64,000 nucleotides of DNA from Cinclus cinclus (taxonomy: Eukaryota > Chordata > Aves > Passeriformes > Cinclidae), in assembly GCF_963662255.1 (NCBI RefSeq), contig NC_085052.1, positions 31,258,654 through 31,322,653 on the forward strand. The letters are read 5' to 3'. A model generated the notes under the pieces. That model saw only the letters and a program-made list of their open reading frames with translations. It made no database searches and had not been told where the DNA came from. A program made the translations under genes and the position numbers. This document shows positions 26,201 to 38,800 of the stretch, one piece after another. The first letter of the stretch is position 1. Each line of letters starts with the position of its first letter.

Positions 26201-29200
26201 ATATTGTAATAGCTGTAGGCAGCGTGTTTTTGTTTCTAGTACCTAGCTTTGTACTTGGGGTTAGGGTTGAGTAGCTCAAATAAAATGATGAAAATAGTTA
26301 AGCTTCCCTTCTTTCTTAGCGATGCTGTGAAGGGGTACCTTTCAGTCAGAAATCTGACGTTTTGTAAGTGGATACGTGCAGTCTTCACCCAAGATTTTCC
26401 TGGGAAAAAAACTGTATGTCTTTTGAGATGTGATAATTCAGACTTTGCGAGAAAGAGAAAACTCCTGTTTAATGTACTTTAAATGAGATAGAAAGCCATG
26501 AAGACTGTCATGCAATTCCCCCTAGGGCTAAGGACCAGCTCAGCCATCCCTGTGCCCTTTAGGCTCCTTGTTTTCAGAGCAGCCTCTTTCTGCTCCTTTC
26601 TCTCACCTGTTGGGCTGTTGCTCAAATTCCCTGGCTGGGCTCAGCAAAGCCAAGTTCTCTCTGCTGCCTGAATTTTCTGGGAAAGTGCATCATCAAGCCT
26701 AAAGCAACTCACTTTAGAACAGTGGTTTGCATATCCTGATCATAAATCCAGACTGTAGCGCTTGCTGCTGTGCCTTTACTGCACAGGCATTGCAGGTGTG
26801 CAAACTGCAGAGGGGTCAGGGCAGCACGGAGAGGGTCAGAGCAGCCTGTGAGCTCCCTGAGGAAAAGCAGTGATGCTGAGCATGGAGGCAGCACTTGGCT
26901 GCCAGGCCCTGCTCTCTGTCCTGTTCTGAAACCTGTGCTTTGTGTCACACTCGCTGCCTGAACCTGGCAGTTCTGGAAAGCACAAACTTCAACCCCGGAA
27001 CGTTTCAGATGGTTTGCTGCTGTTGGTTGCTGTGTTTAGAAAGACAAGTTGTTTTTTTTTTATTTTATTATTATTTATGAGGTTGTAAAAATAAGAAATA
27101 ATTAATGGAGGATGTGAAGTAACTGCTGAAGTCAAAGATAAGTGTATGGTAATTGGTTTGTTTTCTTCAATTCCATTGGAACTTCTGTGTAACATCCTTG
27201 GAGTTGTGGAGTGCCCTTTATCTGCCGGATAAAACTATCCTTGGCTATTACCATTTGCTTAGCTCTCAAGTAAAAACATGATGAAGAGATGGGCAAAAGT
27301 CAATGACATTTATCAGAGTGGAATGATTAATGCTGAGTTATGTGGCTTAGGCATGGATAAACATGATTGTTTCAGCTGAGAGGAGAAAAGCCAAGCTAGT
27401 CTATACTGCCCAGGAGAAGCAGCAGGTTGTACAGTGAGGGGATATTTTGGCCAAGTTGGGTAAAGCAGCTTTGGAGCAAAGCTGTGAGCAGAAGGGGATT
27501 CTGTGAAATCAATTGATAAAACAAAGAGCTTACACATGGAAAGAAATACCATGTGATGGTGGTCTTCTGTTTCTTTCAGCTTTGAAACTTATGTATTTGG
27601 TTCCTGCACTGTCTGGTGACAGTAGGGTGCTGTGCACATGATCTCAGCCCAGTTTTTGCAGAGGAGGTAGGTGCATGTTTCCATGTATATGGATAACTGA
27701 TGGAGCTGTAGCAGACTTTAGACTCTGCTGAGGCTGATACGTGTGCTAAGCCTGAGAAGCCCCAAGATGCTAATTTTGGTGGCATTTCACTTCTGTAACA
27801 GAAATGTTTTGAATACACATTGCTCCTGATGTATAGCCATGTACCTCCATTATGAGGCTATAAAATATTCATCAGTAAGAAAGAGTTAATTCTCCAAAAA
27901 CCCACTGTGAGCTGGGAAGAAGCTTCTAATGTCAGTGTGGGTAGTGAGGAAAATGCTGGGGTTTTGGGTACTTTAAGCCTTAGTACACAACTCCACTTTA
28001 GTGTTCTTTGAACCACTCTGTGTTCTCTACGGGAAAACATGCAATGATTTGTGGACAGTAATCGCTCTCTTGAAGGATGTTTAAATGCTTTTAGTGGCAG
28101 GAATAATGAGGGACTGTTCTTGCTGAAAAATTTGCCCGTGCTTTGAGGACAGAACCCTCCTGACACCCTCCATCTCCCTGGGGTGGAAAGGTGGGGTAAT
28201 GCCTCAGGGCACAGCAGGCTCATGAGAAATGCACGACAGTCCCACCTAAGGCAGAAGGATGTTCTGGATTGCAATGGGATGGGAAATATCGAGTTGCAGA
28301 CAAGCACAGAGGATACTGAGAAAATGTGGAGGTCAGCATGAGACACCAGATCAATGTCCCTCAGCAGGATGGATTAAATATCTTAAAGACAGGCTCTAAC
28401 ATTAAAGTGACAGGAAGAAGACAGCCTTCCCTTGGTAAGCAGAATTTAGTCCAAAGTCACAGCCATGTTCTGAGTGTGCTCCAAGCACAGGATCATGCCA
28501 GTTCTGGTGACAGCAGCCACCTGGCTGCAGCAAGGTGATACAGGGACCACCAGTGCTTTTGATTTGTATTGTCTTGATTATTTTTGATAGGTCAGGTCTG
28601 CTTTTTTTAAGGGCTCTAATCTGCTGTTAAGATGGAAACATTTATTTCCTATTTTTTTTCCTGCAGTGGGACTGTTGCCAGATGTGTGTGTGGCACTTTA
28701 CATTTAGAGCTGTAAAGTTCTAGTGTCACTGCCACAGGTTTGTTAATCTACCTGTATGTGACATAACTCCACCTGAGCTTGGGCAAATTCCATTCAGTGA
28801 CTGAACTGTATTACATTGTTCTGAAGAGCTCACTGATGGGTTTTGAATGATTTTGTAATTGTCAGTCTCAGCCCTGATTTATTGTAAAAACTTTCCTATT
28901 CATGTCTGTTTTCTGGGATGTGTGAGTTCTGAAAAATGAAGAGTTAAAAATGCTAAGCAATAAATGCAGTTTTTTTGACAGTTCATAAAGCTCTGAAATA
29001 GCTAAAAATTGTCCTCAGTTTCAGTTCCAAGCAGCCCTAGAAGACCTCATACAATAGCTTTTAAAGAAAACACTGAGAAATTTAGTAATCCCTCTGTTTT
29101 ATACTAAAGCCAGAAACACATAGAATATTTTAAATATTCTTAGCATGAGTTTAGCTACCAATATGAGGAGGCAGATGAAGGAATGTCCCTGAAAGAGCAG

Positions 29201-32200
29201 TCTGAGTATTTCTCCTTTTAACAAGCCACAGTTTGAATGGTTTCTAGGCTGCCTCCAGCTGAAATGTTGTACAGGGGATGACATGCAGATGAAAAAGATA
29301 AAAAAAAAAAAAGACCCGCAAGAAATCCTATGACTTGCAGTTACATATGCAGGGTTTTAACTTTCTTTTCACCATAGTTGGTTTGTTAGTTTACAAATTA
29401 ATGGGAGATTGCAAATTGTGTTAGTTTTGTCTTGTTGGGCTAATGCTTCTTTGTATTTTTTAATTTCAGCTGAAAAAGTTCAATACAAATTAAGACTTAA
29501 AGAAAATACCACTTTAAAATTGCATTTAGTGCTTAGTATTAAGAAAGATAATTGTGTAAATAACAAGAAGATACTCGTGCTAATATCTGAGCCTTTGTTC
29601 AACATGCCTCAAGAGAATAAATTTTCTGCTTAAATTGATAACAGAAGCGATATAGTAATTAAATAATATTATTTAGAAATTAGGCTGAAGATATTTCATG
29701 GATTTAGTTGGTTTAAAGTTAATGCTATTTGAATATGGTTATTAATTAAATGTAATTTCTGCTACTGAGTAAGCTAGAACATCTGAATACATCCTTTCCC
29801 ATCACAGCTCTGTTTTTTAAACCCTCTCCCTTATCCTTCATAAGATATAAACAGTGGGAGTTTAATATCCTGTATAAGGCACATATCAGTGTTACAAAGC
29901 CTCATGGAAAATCCCATCAGTCCTCCCTACAGCCTTTTTGTTCTCTGCAGAGCCTCATGGTGTGAGTAATCATATCCAGCAGCTGCTAGGAGCTCCCCCT
30001 GATCTGGGCAGGGACAGGTTCTCAAAAGGTGATGGTTTTCACATCAGGGTGCTGGGCTACTCCCAGATTTACCAGGTTTCAGTGATGGCTGGGGCGAGTG
30101 TTAGCATCTGTGTTATCCCTGGTGTCCAGCTGGCCCTCCGGGAGCCTGAGATGCTCCTTACCAGCCCTGCAGTGAGCACCTGCCAAGGCCTTGCAGCTTC
30201 CTGCAGCACAGCTCAGGGGTCTGCAGCCCATCCTTGCTCCTCACAGCACCCACCGTCCACCCCCCTCTGCCTCTGTGCAGCAGATAAATTCCCTGACTCG
30301 TTCCTCTGGGAGGTTTTATCCCAGATGTGAGCAATCCCAAATGCAAGATGCGACCCTTAATGTTGTATCTTCCCTGGTTTTACTTCTTTGGATGTGTTGT
30401 TAAAATGCCAGCCTGTTTTGGGGGCTTGTGAGAAATGTCCAGAGGTAGTTTGGGTGAGTTCACTGATATTTTCACTGCCTCACGAGTTGGTTATGGTGAG
30501 AATGGAAGCAGATAAGATTGTCAGCACAGGGAGTGACTTCAGCTATTCCAGAGCTAAGTCAGCTCTTTTGTGTAGCCGGTGGGAGGTTACATTTAAAACT
30601 CATGAAGATAACCCTGAAAAGACTAGATTAGTTTGGATGTGTTATTCCAGCCTTTACCCATTACACAAGCAGCAGATGGTTCATCATGTTATATTTTATT
30701 GACCTACAGGAAGTGAGAGAAGAGGTGTTTTTTGTCACTCCTACTTGCTACAAAGCCTACAAAAGTTGCTTTTAGCTGTTAACCAGTGACTTCAAATTGG
30801 GAACCTGTCTTGCTTAATGAGGAGAGGAAAAGAGTAAAGAAAAAAAAAATCAATGAAAGTAGGGTTTGTAAATATATTATCTGAATCCCCTGGGCTTATT
30901 AGGTAGGATAGTCTTGTAGACAGCAAGATCCATATGGAAATCCTTGAGGTAATTTCATGCAGTGTTGTTCCATACTTGTAATTCCTTGGCTGTGCAGATG
31001 ATTTCCTATCTGACCAGACTAAGTAAGCTGGGTGAGTCACCCATTAAGAGGATTAAATGCTTCTGGCTAGAAGAAAGAAGAGACCAAGCTTTCATGTGTG
31101 GTGTGGAATTGAGCTAGTGTGATAAAAGGAATGCAAAAAACAATCTAATTTTCATTTCTGACATGCTTAGATAACAGAAGAATTTGTAGCTGCTCTATTT
31201 TAAATAGGAAACATAAATGGCTTACAAAGGACCATTCAGGGGTAAATCAAGTTCAGAATATAAACTAGATGCCTAAAAGCAACCTTTATAACTTCTCTGT
31301 GAGTTATTCTCCTGAAACAAATGACAGTCTGGAGCTGTCAGTTTCTTGAATGTTTTATAGCCTTAAAAAGTTATGTCAAAAATCTGTGCTTTGACAAAAT
31401 TCTGACCTTAGGGCATGGGAACTCTGCTTTAACTTGTGCAGAGATGTAGTTCTGGCCAAGCCAAATTTGGATAGATGGAGATGTGGAAATGTGGCTGCAT
31501 TTCCTGAAAGTGTAGACAAAACCCATCAGATGGGTATTCAAGTGGCATGGTTCAGAAGTGTCTACAGATCAGCCATAAAGCTGGAAGGAATTTATGGATG
31601 TGTTAATTTCGATCAACAGGGCACAGGTGGCATTTACATGTCAAGGATTGAAGTCACAGGGATGAACAGACAGAAAAGTAGACTCTAACAAATGGTAACA
31701 GTCCTGATTCATATGCAGCTTTGATCTGTTTGGATGCCTGGAACCGTCAGTGGGAAGTTGCATTTATTTAATTACATAATTTCTGAATGATGAAGACTTG
31801 TAGGGGTGGCAAATTTCTGGAGAGGCTATATTGCAAGGGAAACTTTGCAAAGCAAAGAGCTGAGGTGCTTCATTTCCTTGGGGTGGGTTTTGAGAGCCTG
31901 CCTTGCAGCCAGTGGCTCTTCAACTTTACTTTTCCTCAAGATGTACCTTGAATAGGTCATCTTCGTGTGCTTCCTGCTTCAAATCTCCCAGTTTGCAGCA
32001 GAATTGCTGGTGATGACTTGTGCTTTCTTCCTGTAGTAAACAAGCCAGGTGCTCTCATTTCACATACAGAAAAATGAGAGCACACCTCAACAACCCAGAA
32101 AAGACAGTTCATTTGAAAATCCTCTTGAATTGTGGTTGCTGCTTAGGACAAGGCAAGCACGGATCTGTTGGAGATCTCATGCCTCAGTCCATCCTCTTCA

Positions 32201-32720
32201 CTGTGGAGAGGCACAGTGGCTTCCTGATGAAACAAACTTGCTCAGTGAGTTTTGACTGGCACTCCGTGTTTCAGCTGGGAAATTTGTCAGCTCTGTAACC
32301 GCTCTCATTGACTGAGGAGAGAAGTCCAACCCAGTCAAAGTTAATGAAGCAAAAAATAATTGACTTAGAGTAACGCCCATGTCTTGTGAAAGCCTGCTGT
32401 AGTAAAGAATAGAGCAAAACCTCTTAAACATTTTTCCTACTTAAGTGCATTTTGAGTTGCTGAAGAAATGTAAACAAATGGCAATAAATCAGGGACTGAA
32501 TGAAATGTGCATTTAAGCCAATTTTCCTGTGCATCCCAGAAGCTTTACTTAAAAGTTTGGCATCTCTTTCATCCAACAAAGCTTTTTCTTCTACCTTTTT
32601 TAACTTAATTAGATCACTCAACTTCAAGATTTTTCTCTAGTAAATCCAACCGGTCTATTAAAAAAGCAGATTATACATCCATGAAGCTGGAAGCAGGCTT
32701 GGATAGGGAACAGGATGAAG
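23289..32720. other. Non-coding DNA, no gene recognised
   Basis: There are only short frames, with GC-richer patches near 26520-26990 and 29930-30350. The longest frames (162 codons on the minus strand at 27858-28346; 130 codons at 29938-30330) have no recognisable motif. A T24 run lies at 25600-25623. An 18-bp near-palindrome at 25283-25300 is described in the findings. Confidence 0.6.
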
Positions 32721-32836
32721 CCCTTCTCTGCTACTGTAGAAACTTTGTGCTACCCTTTGCCCAGAGAAACTGTGGATGCCCCATCCCTGGAAGTGTTCAG
32801 GGCCAGGCTGGATGTGACTTTGAGCAACCTGATCAA
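32721..32836 (+). mobile_element. CR1 LINE fragment lacking its 3' terminus
   Basis: The segment carries the characteristic avian CR1 3'-region text in the sense direction: GCCCAGAGAAACTGTGG, then ATGCCCCATCCCTGGAAG, TGTTCAGGGCCAGGCTGGATG and TTTGAGCAACCTG. CR1 encodes an endonuclease and reverse transcriptase, but only non-coding or extreme C-terminal sequence is left here. The usual 3' end (ATTCTATG-type octamers) is missing: similarity stops at about 32836. CR1 copies are normally 5'-truncated with an intact 3' end, so this copy was probably cut by a later deletion. Confidence 0.87.
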
Positions 32837-34712
32837 ATTGCAGTTTCTTAGGGAAGGTACTTATTAATGCAAGGAAATCCAGCCTGCTTGGGTTGTATTT
32901 CTTCTCATACACTGCAGCCACATCTCAGAGTCCTTGAAGTGGATCCCCTTACATCTAACCCTCATTCTATCTGCCTTGTCTGTAGGAATGGGGATGATGC
33001 CCTGTCCATTGGGGTCTGGGCTCTAAGGTGTTGTGTTCTGTGAGTTATTCACAGCCTCACTGGACTCAATATAGGAATGGAGAGATCCCAACTCATAGTG
33101 TCCATAAATGTGTTAGTCCTGTAGCATGCTTGGACTCAAAATGCAATAGTGGGAAGAAAAATAACTCTAATTTACTCACTGAAGGTCAGAAAGGGGGAAC
33201 AAATAGTGAAAAATAGCAGAGTGGTGGCTATAGGATGTACTTTATCTGATATTCTTAGAGAAAAGCCCTGCAGAGTTCAGGGTATGTTGAGTTTAAGACA
33301 GTAACTTTTTTATTATTATTATTATTTTTTTTTAACTGTGAGGTTAACTGCAAAGCTGTGTGAAGTCACTCACGAGCAGTGGCTTGAGGGCTGAGATCTC
33401 AGGGCCTGGCTGGATAGTGCCAGGCTCCCTCCAAACTGTCCTGCTTAATTTTCCTTTCTCAGCAGGCATGTCTCTGCCACCTTATTCACTGAATGACAGC
33501 TTGGGGACAAACTTTGGTCATTTTCTGCATGGGCGCTGCTTTAAGAAACCTGTGCATGCTCTAAAAAATACCTGCATTGCCCAAGTATTTTTCCTAAGTT
33601 GCAAGCATACAGTCATATTGAGAGAATATTTCCTATTTCAGAGCTGGATATGCACAAGTGGTTTGGGAAAAGTGTTCTGAATAATGAACAAACAGTTGGA
33701 AGACCCGGGGTACATTGGCCATAGACACAGGTATGGTATATGAGCTATGGTTTTTTTACAGATTTTTCAGCTGGACCAAATATTCTTTCTTTCCTTGTCC
33801 TGAGGCAAGACCAAGGAATATGTTCTATGGTGTATTTGTTTGATTTCTTCTCTCACTGAATGGGGTTTACACTTGAAAATTATCTGCTGCAGATGAACTT
33901 CGAGAGTGACCCATTTCCTTATGTCAGCGTGCCGATTTTTTTTCTCTCTTTATGTATCCTGCTATTTCTCCCCAGTCTTCAAAGGGTAGAACAGTATTTG
34001 CAAATTCCAAGCTGCAACACATTGCCCTAGGAGCATCTTGCAGCCACAGCTCTTCAAGGTGAGGTATCAAGGGGCGTTCCCACTGCTGTTGGAGCACAAC
34101 AGATAGAAAAGCTGTTGTGCTGTTATTTTAAACAGCTGTGTCTTATCTTAGCTAAAGTTAATAGACCTGGGCAGAATAAACTTCAAAGGTGATTTCTTTA
34201 CTCTACTATTACTAGAAAGTGTAATTCTTTCTTCTCTTTTTAAATGAATGGCTTTAAATCCTTTCATCCCAGAGCAGTGAGAGCTGGGGAAGTAGCAAAC
34301 AGTGTACCTTGAGGGCTGTCAGAACTGGGACCTGCTCACCTCTTGGTGCTGCACACTCAGTGGCAGGGAGCTGTGTCTGCAGCCAGCTGTTGGCAGAGCC
34401 CTCAGAGCTCATGCAGGGTGCACTCCAGAGCTCAGATGATTGAGTATCATTTGCTCTTTCTGGTAGCTCTGCGCTCAACAGCAAGAGCTAAACCTCAAGA
34501 TGAGCTACTGTCATAAAGGTGGCTGTATGGGTAATTTCTTGTTTGGTGCTTGTTCCCTCTGGCACCCTCAGGGAGTCTCCCTCTCTGCTGCTGTCTAAGC
34601 CAGGATCTGATGTGTTTAGCATTGCCTGTGTTGTGGCTGCTTCCCCGTGCTCCTGATGAGGACAGCTAGCTCTGCCTGGCACTGGCTGTGGCTGCTGTGT
34701 GTGATGTGGTCC
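32837..34712. other. Non-coding DNA, no gene recognised
   Basis: Unassigned sequence between the CR1 fragment and the solo LTR. It holds a short (TTA)n tract followed by a T run at about 33303-33333 and a GC-richer patch at 34254-34700. No coding potential could be supported. Confidence 0.6.
34709..34712. repeat. Left target-site duplication of the LTR (GTCC)
   Basis: GTCC lies directly before the TGTAA start of the LTR, and the same four bases follow its TTACA end at 35386-35389. A four-base duplication is typical of gammaretrovirus-like (class I) integrases. Confidence 0.75.
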
Positions 34713-34753
34713 TGTAAAGAATAAAACCCCAAAGACACGAACTCTTGATTAAG

Positions 34754-34839
34754 GTGTTAGTTCACTATTGAATATCAAGTGTTAATAAGCTCTTAAGTGT
34801 TAGTTTGCTATTGAATGTTAAATGTTAAAATTCTAAAAC
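34754..34839 (+). repeat. U3 direct repeat, two 43-bp units
   Basis: Units 34754-34796 and 34797-34839 share GTGTTAGTT, CTATTGAAT and TGTTAA blocks at the same spacing, with most differences in the last 11 bases. Tandem duplications in U3 often hold enhancer elements of retroviral LTRs; that role is inferred here from position only. Confidence 0.75.
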
Positions 34840-35339
34840 TTACATTTTGTTGTCATTAAACATTCTTATCCCTCAATAAGACGTGTTCTGCTGATCCTGT
34901 ATTTGTATTCCTTCCCATCACTTCCCTGTGTCCATGACCCTTTCTGTCAGGGACCACATCCGCTGCTCCCAGAAGCACTTGCACATGAACTCTGTGGAAA
35001 TAAGGGGTCTTTAGTGCAATTTGGGCCCCCAAGACAACAAACCAGCATATAATAAAAGAGTAAAGACTGTAAATCTAGCCCAGCAGAACCGTGGAAAATC
35101 ATGTGCTGTCAACTAGAGCTGGGTTCCATCCTGTCACCATAACTGGACAGCACTCAGTCTAAGTGACACCCTTAGCCCATGAGCCACCAGGGGTTTTTCT
35201 AGGGACTCCCACGACGATGGAAGCCCCAACTCTGCCAAGAGACAAAGCTGTGCATTCTCATTCTCCTCCCCAGCATTGTCCACTGGGAGTAGCACTGGTG
35301 TGCCTGACCCCTCGGGCTCCCCACCCAAAGCTGACCTTT

Positions 35340-35345
35340 AATAAA
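35340..35345 (+). promoter_or_regulatory. LTR poly(A) signal AATAAA
   Basis: AATAAA lies 40 bases before the LTR 3' end and is followed by a small GGAG/CTCC stem-loop. This is the expected position of the R-region polyadenylation signal. Confidence 0.6.
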
Positions 35346-35385
35346 GGCCTTAAAAAGGAGCTGGTCTCCTGGCCCTTTTCTTACA

Positions 35386-35389
35386 GTCC
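35386..35389. repeat. Right target-site duplication of the LTR (GTCC)
   Basis: This is the second copy of the four-base duplication, immediately after TTACA. Confidence 0.75.
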
Positions 35390-35787
35390 CACACCCTGAC
35401 CCCTCACCTCGTACCTGCCTCGGGGCTGCCAGGCTCCTCTGCAGAGCTGTGCTTGCACAGCCCTTGACTGCAAGCCAAAGGGCCCGTGGGACTGATACTT
35501 GGTGACTTGCCAGGTGCTGCATGAAGCAGAGTGTGTGGGAACGCTGGAATGGATCCAGACATGAGAGCAGCTGTGCCTGTTGCCTGCCCTGGCTTTGGAG
35601 GAGAAGGCAGCCCAGCCACCTTGGCTTGGCAGCTGGAAACAACACAGACCCACCCCAAGCTCCTTCCAGAAGTGCTAACACTTCTCTGCCCCACTCACCT
35701 TCCCCCAGTGCTTGAGGCTGTTACTGTTTTGAGGTACTTGAATTAGATGATTCTTGTGTTCGTTGTTTTGGGTGCTTTTACCTCCCC

Positions 35788-35789
<2 letters not shown>

Positions 35790-35824
<35 letters not shown>
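35790..35824 (+). repeat. T35 homopolymer
   Basis: An uninterrupted run of 35 T's, the longest homopolymer in the window. The exact length is probably uncertain because sequencing and assembly are unreliable in such runs. No retroposon body was recognised next to it. Confidence 0.95.
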
Positions 35825-35825
<1 letters not shown>

Positions 35826-38800
35826 TGGCTTTCTCCACATATTTGAAATTATATCTTGAGGTGCTTCAATATTGAATGCTTTCTTTGCAGCAAACCTTGG
35901 CAAGGCATAGGCACAAATATACACACTTTCTATTTTGATGTTGTGTGCAGTAAGTGATATTTATGCTTCCTCGTTGCTTATTTTTATCTGCTTACCAGTT
36001 TTCATCCTCTGTTGCTACATTGCAGCTTTCCTAACCCTTCTCCCTTTCTGTAGGATAAAAGGACATTCAGATGAAGAGATCTTTTTCAGCTTTAGGAAAG
36101 TTTACATTTTTTGGTTGTCCTTTTCAGAAGTGACATGACGAAAGGTAGAAAATAAAGGATAAAATAGCATGAATGATTCTATTAATTGCAGTGAAAACTT
36201 TGAAGTGTAGGGGTTTTTTTAAAGCTCTCTGCTCTGGGATTTTCTGGTGAGGGGAGTGGGAGGGGGGAGTGTATTAAAAAAACATTGAAGAAATGAGCAT
36301 TTGCTGTTAAAGACATAACTGAGAAATCAGTGCTCCCCAGCACCAGCATTTGGATGATTAGCAAGGAAACAGTTTGAGAATTCTTGTGAATACCATGAAG
36401 GTGATCAGGCAGAATTTGACTTACAGCAGCTTCTGGAAGTTATTAAACTCTATTTTTATTCCACAGATTGCACAGGTGAAGTTTGAGGTCAAAGGCTACC
36501 AGGAGTCAGGGACAATCAGCAGACTGGGGTTCTTGCTTTCCAGAGCTGGCTTTTTACCTTGGGCAGGCATTAATTTCTCATGTTGTTGGATAGGAGACAT
36601 TTTGTTTGCTGAATCATTCAGTAGCTGAAGGTCTGAGCCAAGTGTGTCCATTACCCATTACCTATCAAAGAAAAGAGGATTTCAGCTCTCCCAAGATCCC
36701 TGTGACTCTCTGTGACAAGGAAGGCTTATGTTCCTGGTGAAAATGCTGGTGTTTGGCTTTGGAGGAACCAACGAGGTTGCTAAGGAATGGTTTGCTCCTC
36801 CAAAGGCAGGGCAGGTTTGTGGGATGAAGTGAAGTTCATAACACTCTGTAGGATTTTAACATCCCAGCATACAAATCTGTACCTGTGTCTGTCTGCTTCC
36901 CCCCTACAGACTGAGCCAGCTAGGTGAAACAATGCAGCATTTTAATTTCTTGCTGTAGGGCTTGAGAAATTCATGACCAGTTACTGATGTTTATTTATAT
37001 TTGGATGTAAACACTATATCAAATGTGGGGTTTTATTGCCATTTGTTCCAATAAAAAGGTAAAAATACATAATCTAAATGTAAATTTGTCAGTGAATAAA
37101 AGCATGCCACAAAAAATAGCTAGAAAGTTATCAGTCTTGCTGAACGTGAAATAGTATGGGAAAATATCATAAATGCATATAGAAGGAGAAATGAAAGAAA
37201 ATACATTTATTTGGAAAAAAAATGCAAAGGAGGAGACAATTGTACTCCATTCTGTCAGAACATAAAATAAGCTGTCTTGATTTGTCAGGGTTGCCTTTCA
37301 AGGTAGTTTTTTGTAACTTTTAAAACAGTAAACCATAAAAACTAAGTATGAAACATGGATTACTCTTCTCAGGAGCATCTGCAACTTTCAGCTTTCTCAA
37401 AACCCTTGCCACTAGAACTTCTTGGCCACTATATTAGGAACATGAAATGTGTTTTTGCCACTAAGACCATCTTCAGAAGAGCAAAGCAAGGCACTGAGCA
37501 GATACTTGAAATGACAGGTAGGTTCTCAGCAGCGTAGAGTGTTCTAGCATGCTGCTTCTAAAAGTCTGCATGGCCGGTGTGCAGACCAGTTATCTAAATG
37601 TAACTTCATTCACAACTTTAAAAACAGCCCCACGACATCTTTGTGTTAAAGCTGGGTCCTTTGCTGTGCTTATGCAGGCTGGGTGGTGCTGCAGGGCAAT
37701 GCACTGTCTGTTCACCTTGGTGTGCTGGAGACCCTGGGGAATTCCAGAGGAATGGGTCTCCCCTGGTGCCAGTGGGAACTCCTGAGCAAGCACTCCTAAT
37801 GAAACTGCTTTCTTCTTGGCTTGTCACTTGGGTCAATTCGTTTTTAAACTCGGTTATAGATGGAGTGTTTTGCTGACTGCACACACCAAAATGATTTCTC
37901 TGCTTTTTCCCCTTGATGTCTTTCCCCTTTTTTCCCCTCACTGTGCGTTTGCCAGGATTCACCTGCAGAAAACAGCTGCAGCGACCAACATCTGGGTTTT
38001 GTAAAGTGCCAGCCTTTGTTCTCTAACTCCCTGTTTCTGTAAAACTCCCAGGAAATCCCTGATCTTTGAGAGGCAGGAAATAGGGGCATGGTTCATGTAC
38101 CAACAAAATCCCTTGGCTTTTTCCTGCTCCTGCATGGATAGCAAGTGAGCTCAGTAGTAAATGGAGGATTTGCAGTTTGGGTGTGTCCCAGTGTCCTGTG
38201 TGCCAGGTGAGCTGCATCTCAGAAATAAACTCAGGGAACATCTGCAGGGCCCTGGTGCCGTGTCAGCCTCAGATCAGCACTTTGCAAAAGCACGTGGCTT
38301 TGTCTCTTATGGACCTTAAAGTGACTCTTTTTCAACGTTGAAATACTACTTGAAATCATTAACAACTGGGAGTTATATGGTGGTGCAAGAGCTGCTTTCT
38401 AGAAGCTTCCATGACACCTGGAAATGCACCTTTATATTTAAGCCCTGTGTTAGGGGACAAACCAAACTCGATTTAGGGGTTTTTGCATGCAGTAATATTA
38501 ATTTTGGAGGGTGAAAGTTCTAACAATCTAATCTGAGGATAAAGAAGTATTTATCCTATCTGATTGCATTTCAGAGTGGATTTTGGTCCTTTTCTTAGCA
38601 CATGGTGTTAGTTGTGCTGCTTCAATATAAGTTAGGAGGTAGTGCTCAGATTGAAATGTTCTGAGGTGTTTGATGATGCAGGTTATAATAAAGACAAATT
38701 ATTTTACCTAGAATAAGACTGGAACAGTATATTAGAACAATATTTTAATAATAATTTATAATAAAGGTATTGACTTTTATTACTTGAAGAAATACACAGA

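Larger units (their letters stand above)
34713..35385 (+). mobile_element. Solo LTR of an endogenous retrovirus
   Basis: This is a 673-bp element starting TGTAAAG and ending TTCTTACA, so the termini form the inverted repeat TGTAA/TTACA. It is flanked by the four-base direct repeat GTCC (34709-34712 and 35386-35389). The upstream part (U3-like) holds two tandem 43-bp units (34754-34839). A TATA-like stretch lies at 35047-35057 and an AATAAA signal at 35340-35345, about 40 bases before the end, as expected for R/U5. No second LTR, primer-binding site or gag/pol/env sequence is present, so this is a solo LTR left by recombination between two LTRs. Orientation is taken from the poly(A) signal position. 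The four-base duplication suggests a class I (gammaretrovirus-like) family; the family name is unknown to me. Confidence 0.82.

Noticed and set aside
35134..35746. Overlapping frames of 64-160 codons
   Set aside because: They span the LTR end and its GC-richer flank on both strands, a composition effect with no retroviral protein motifs.
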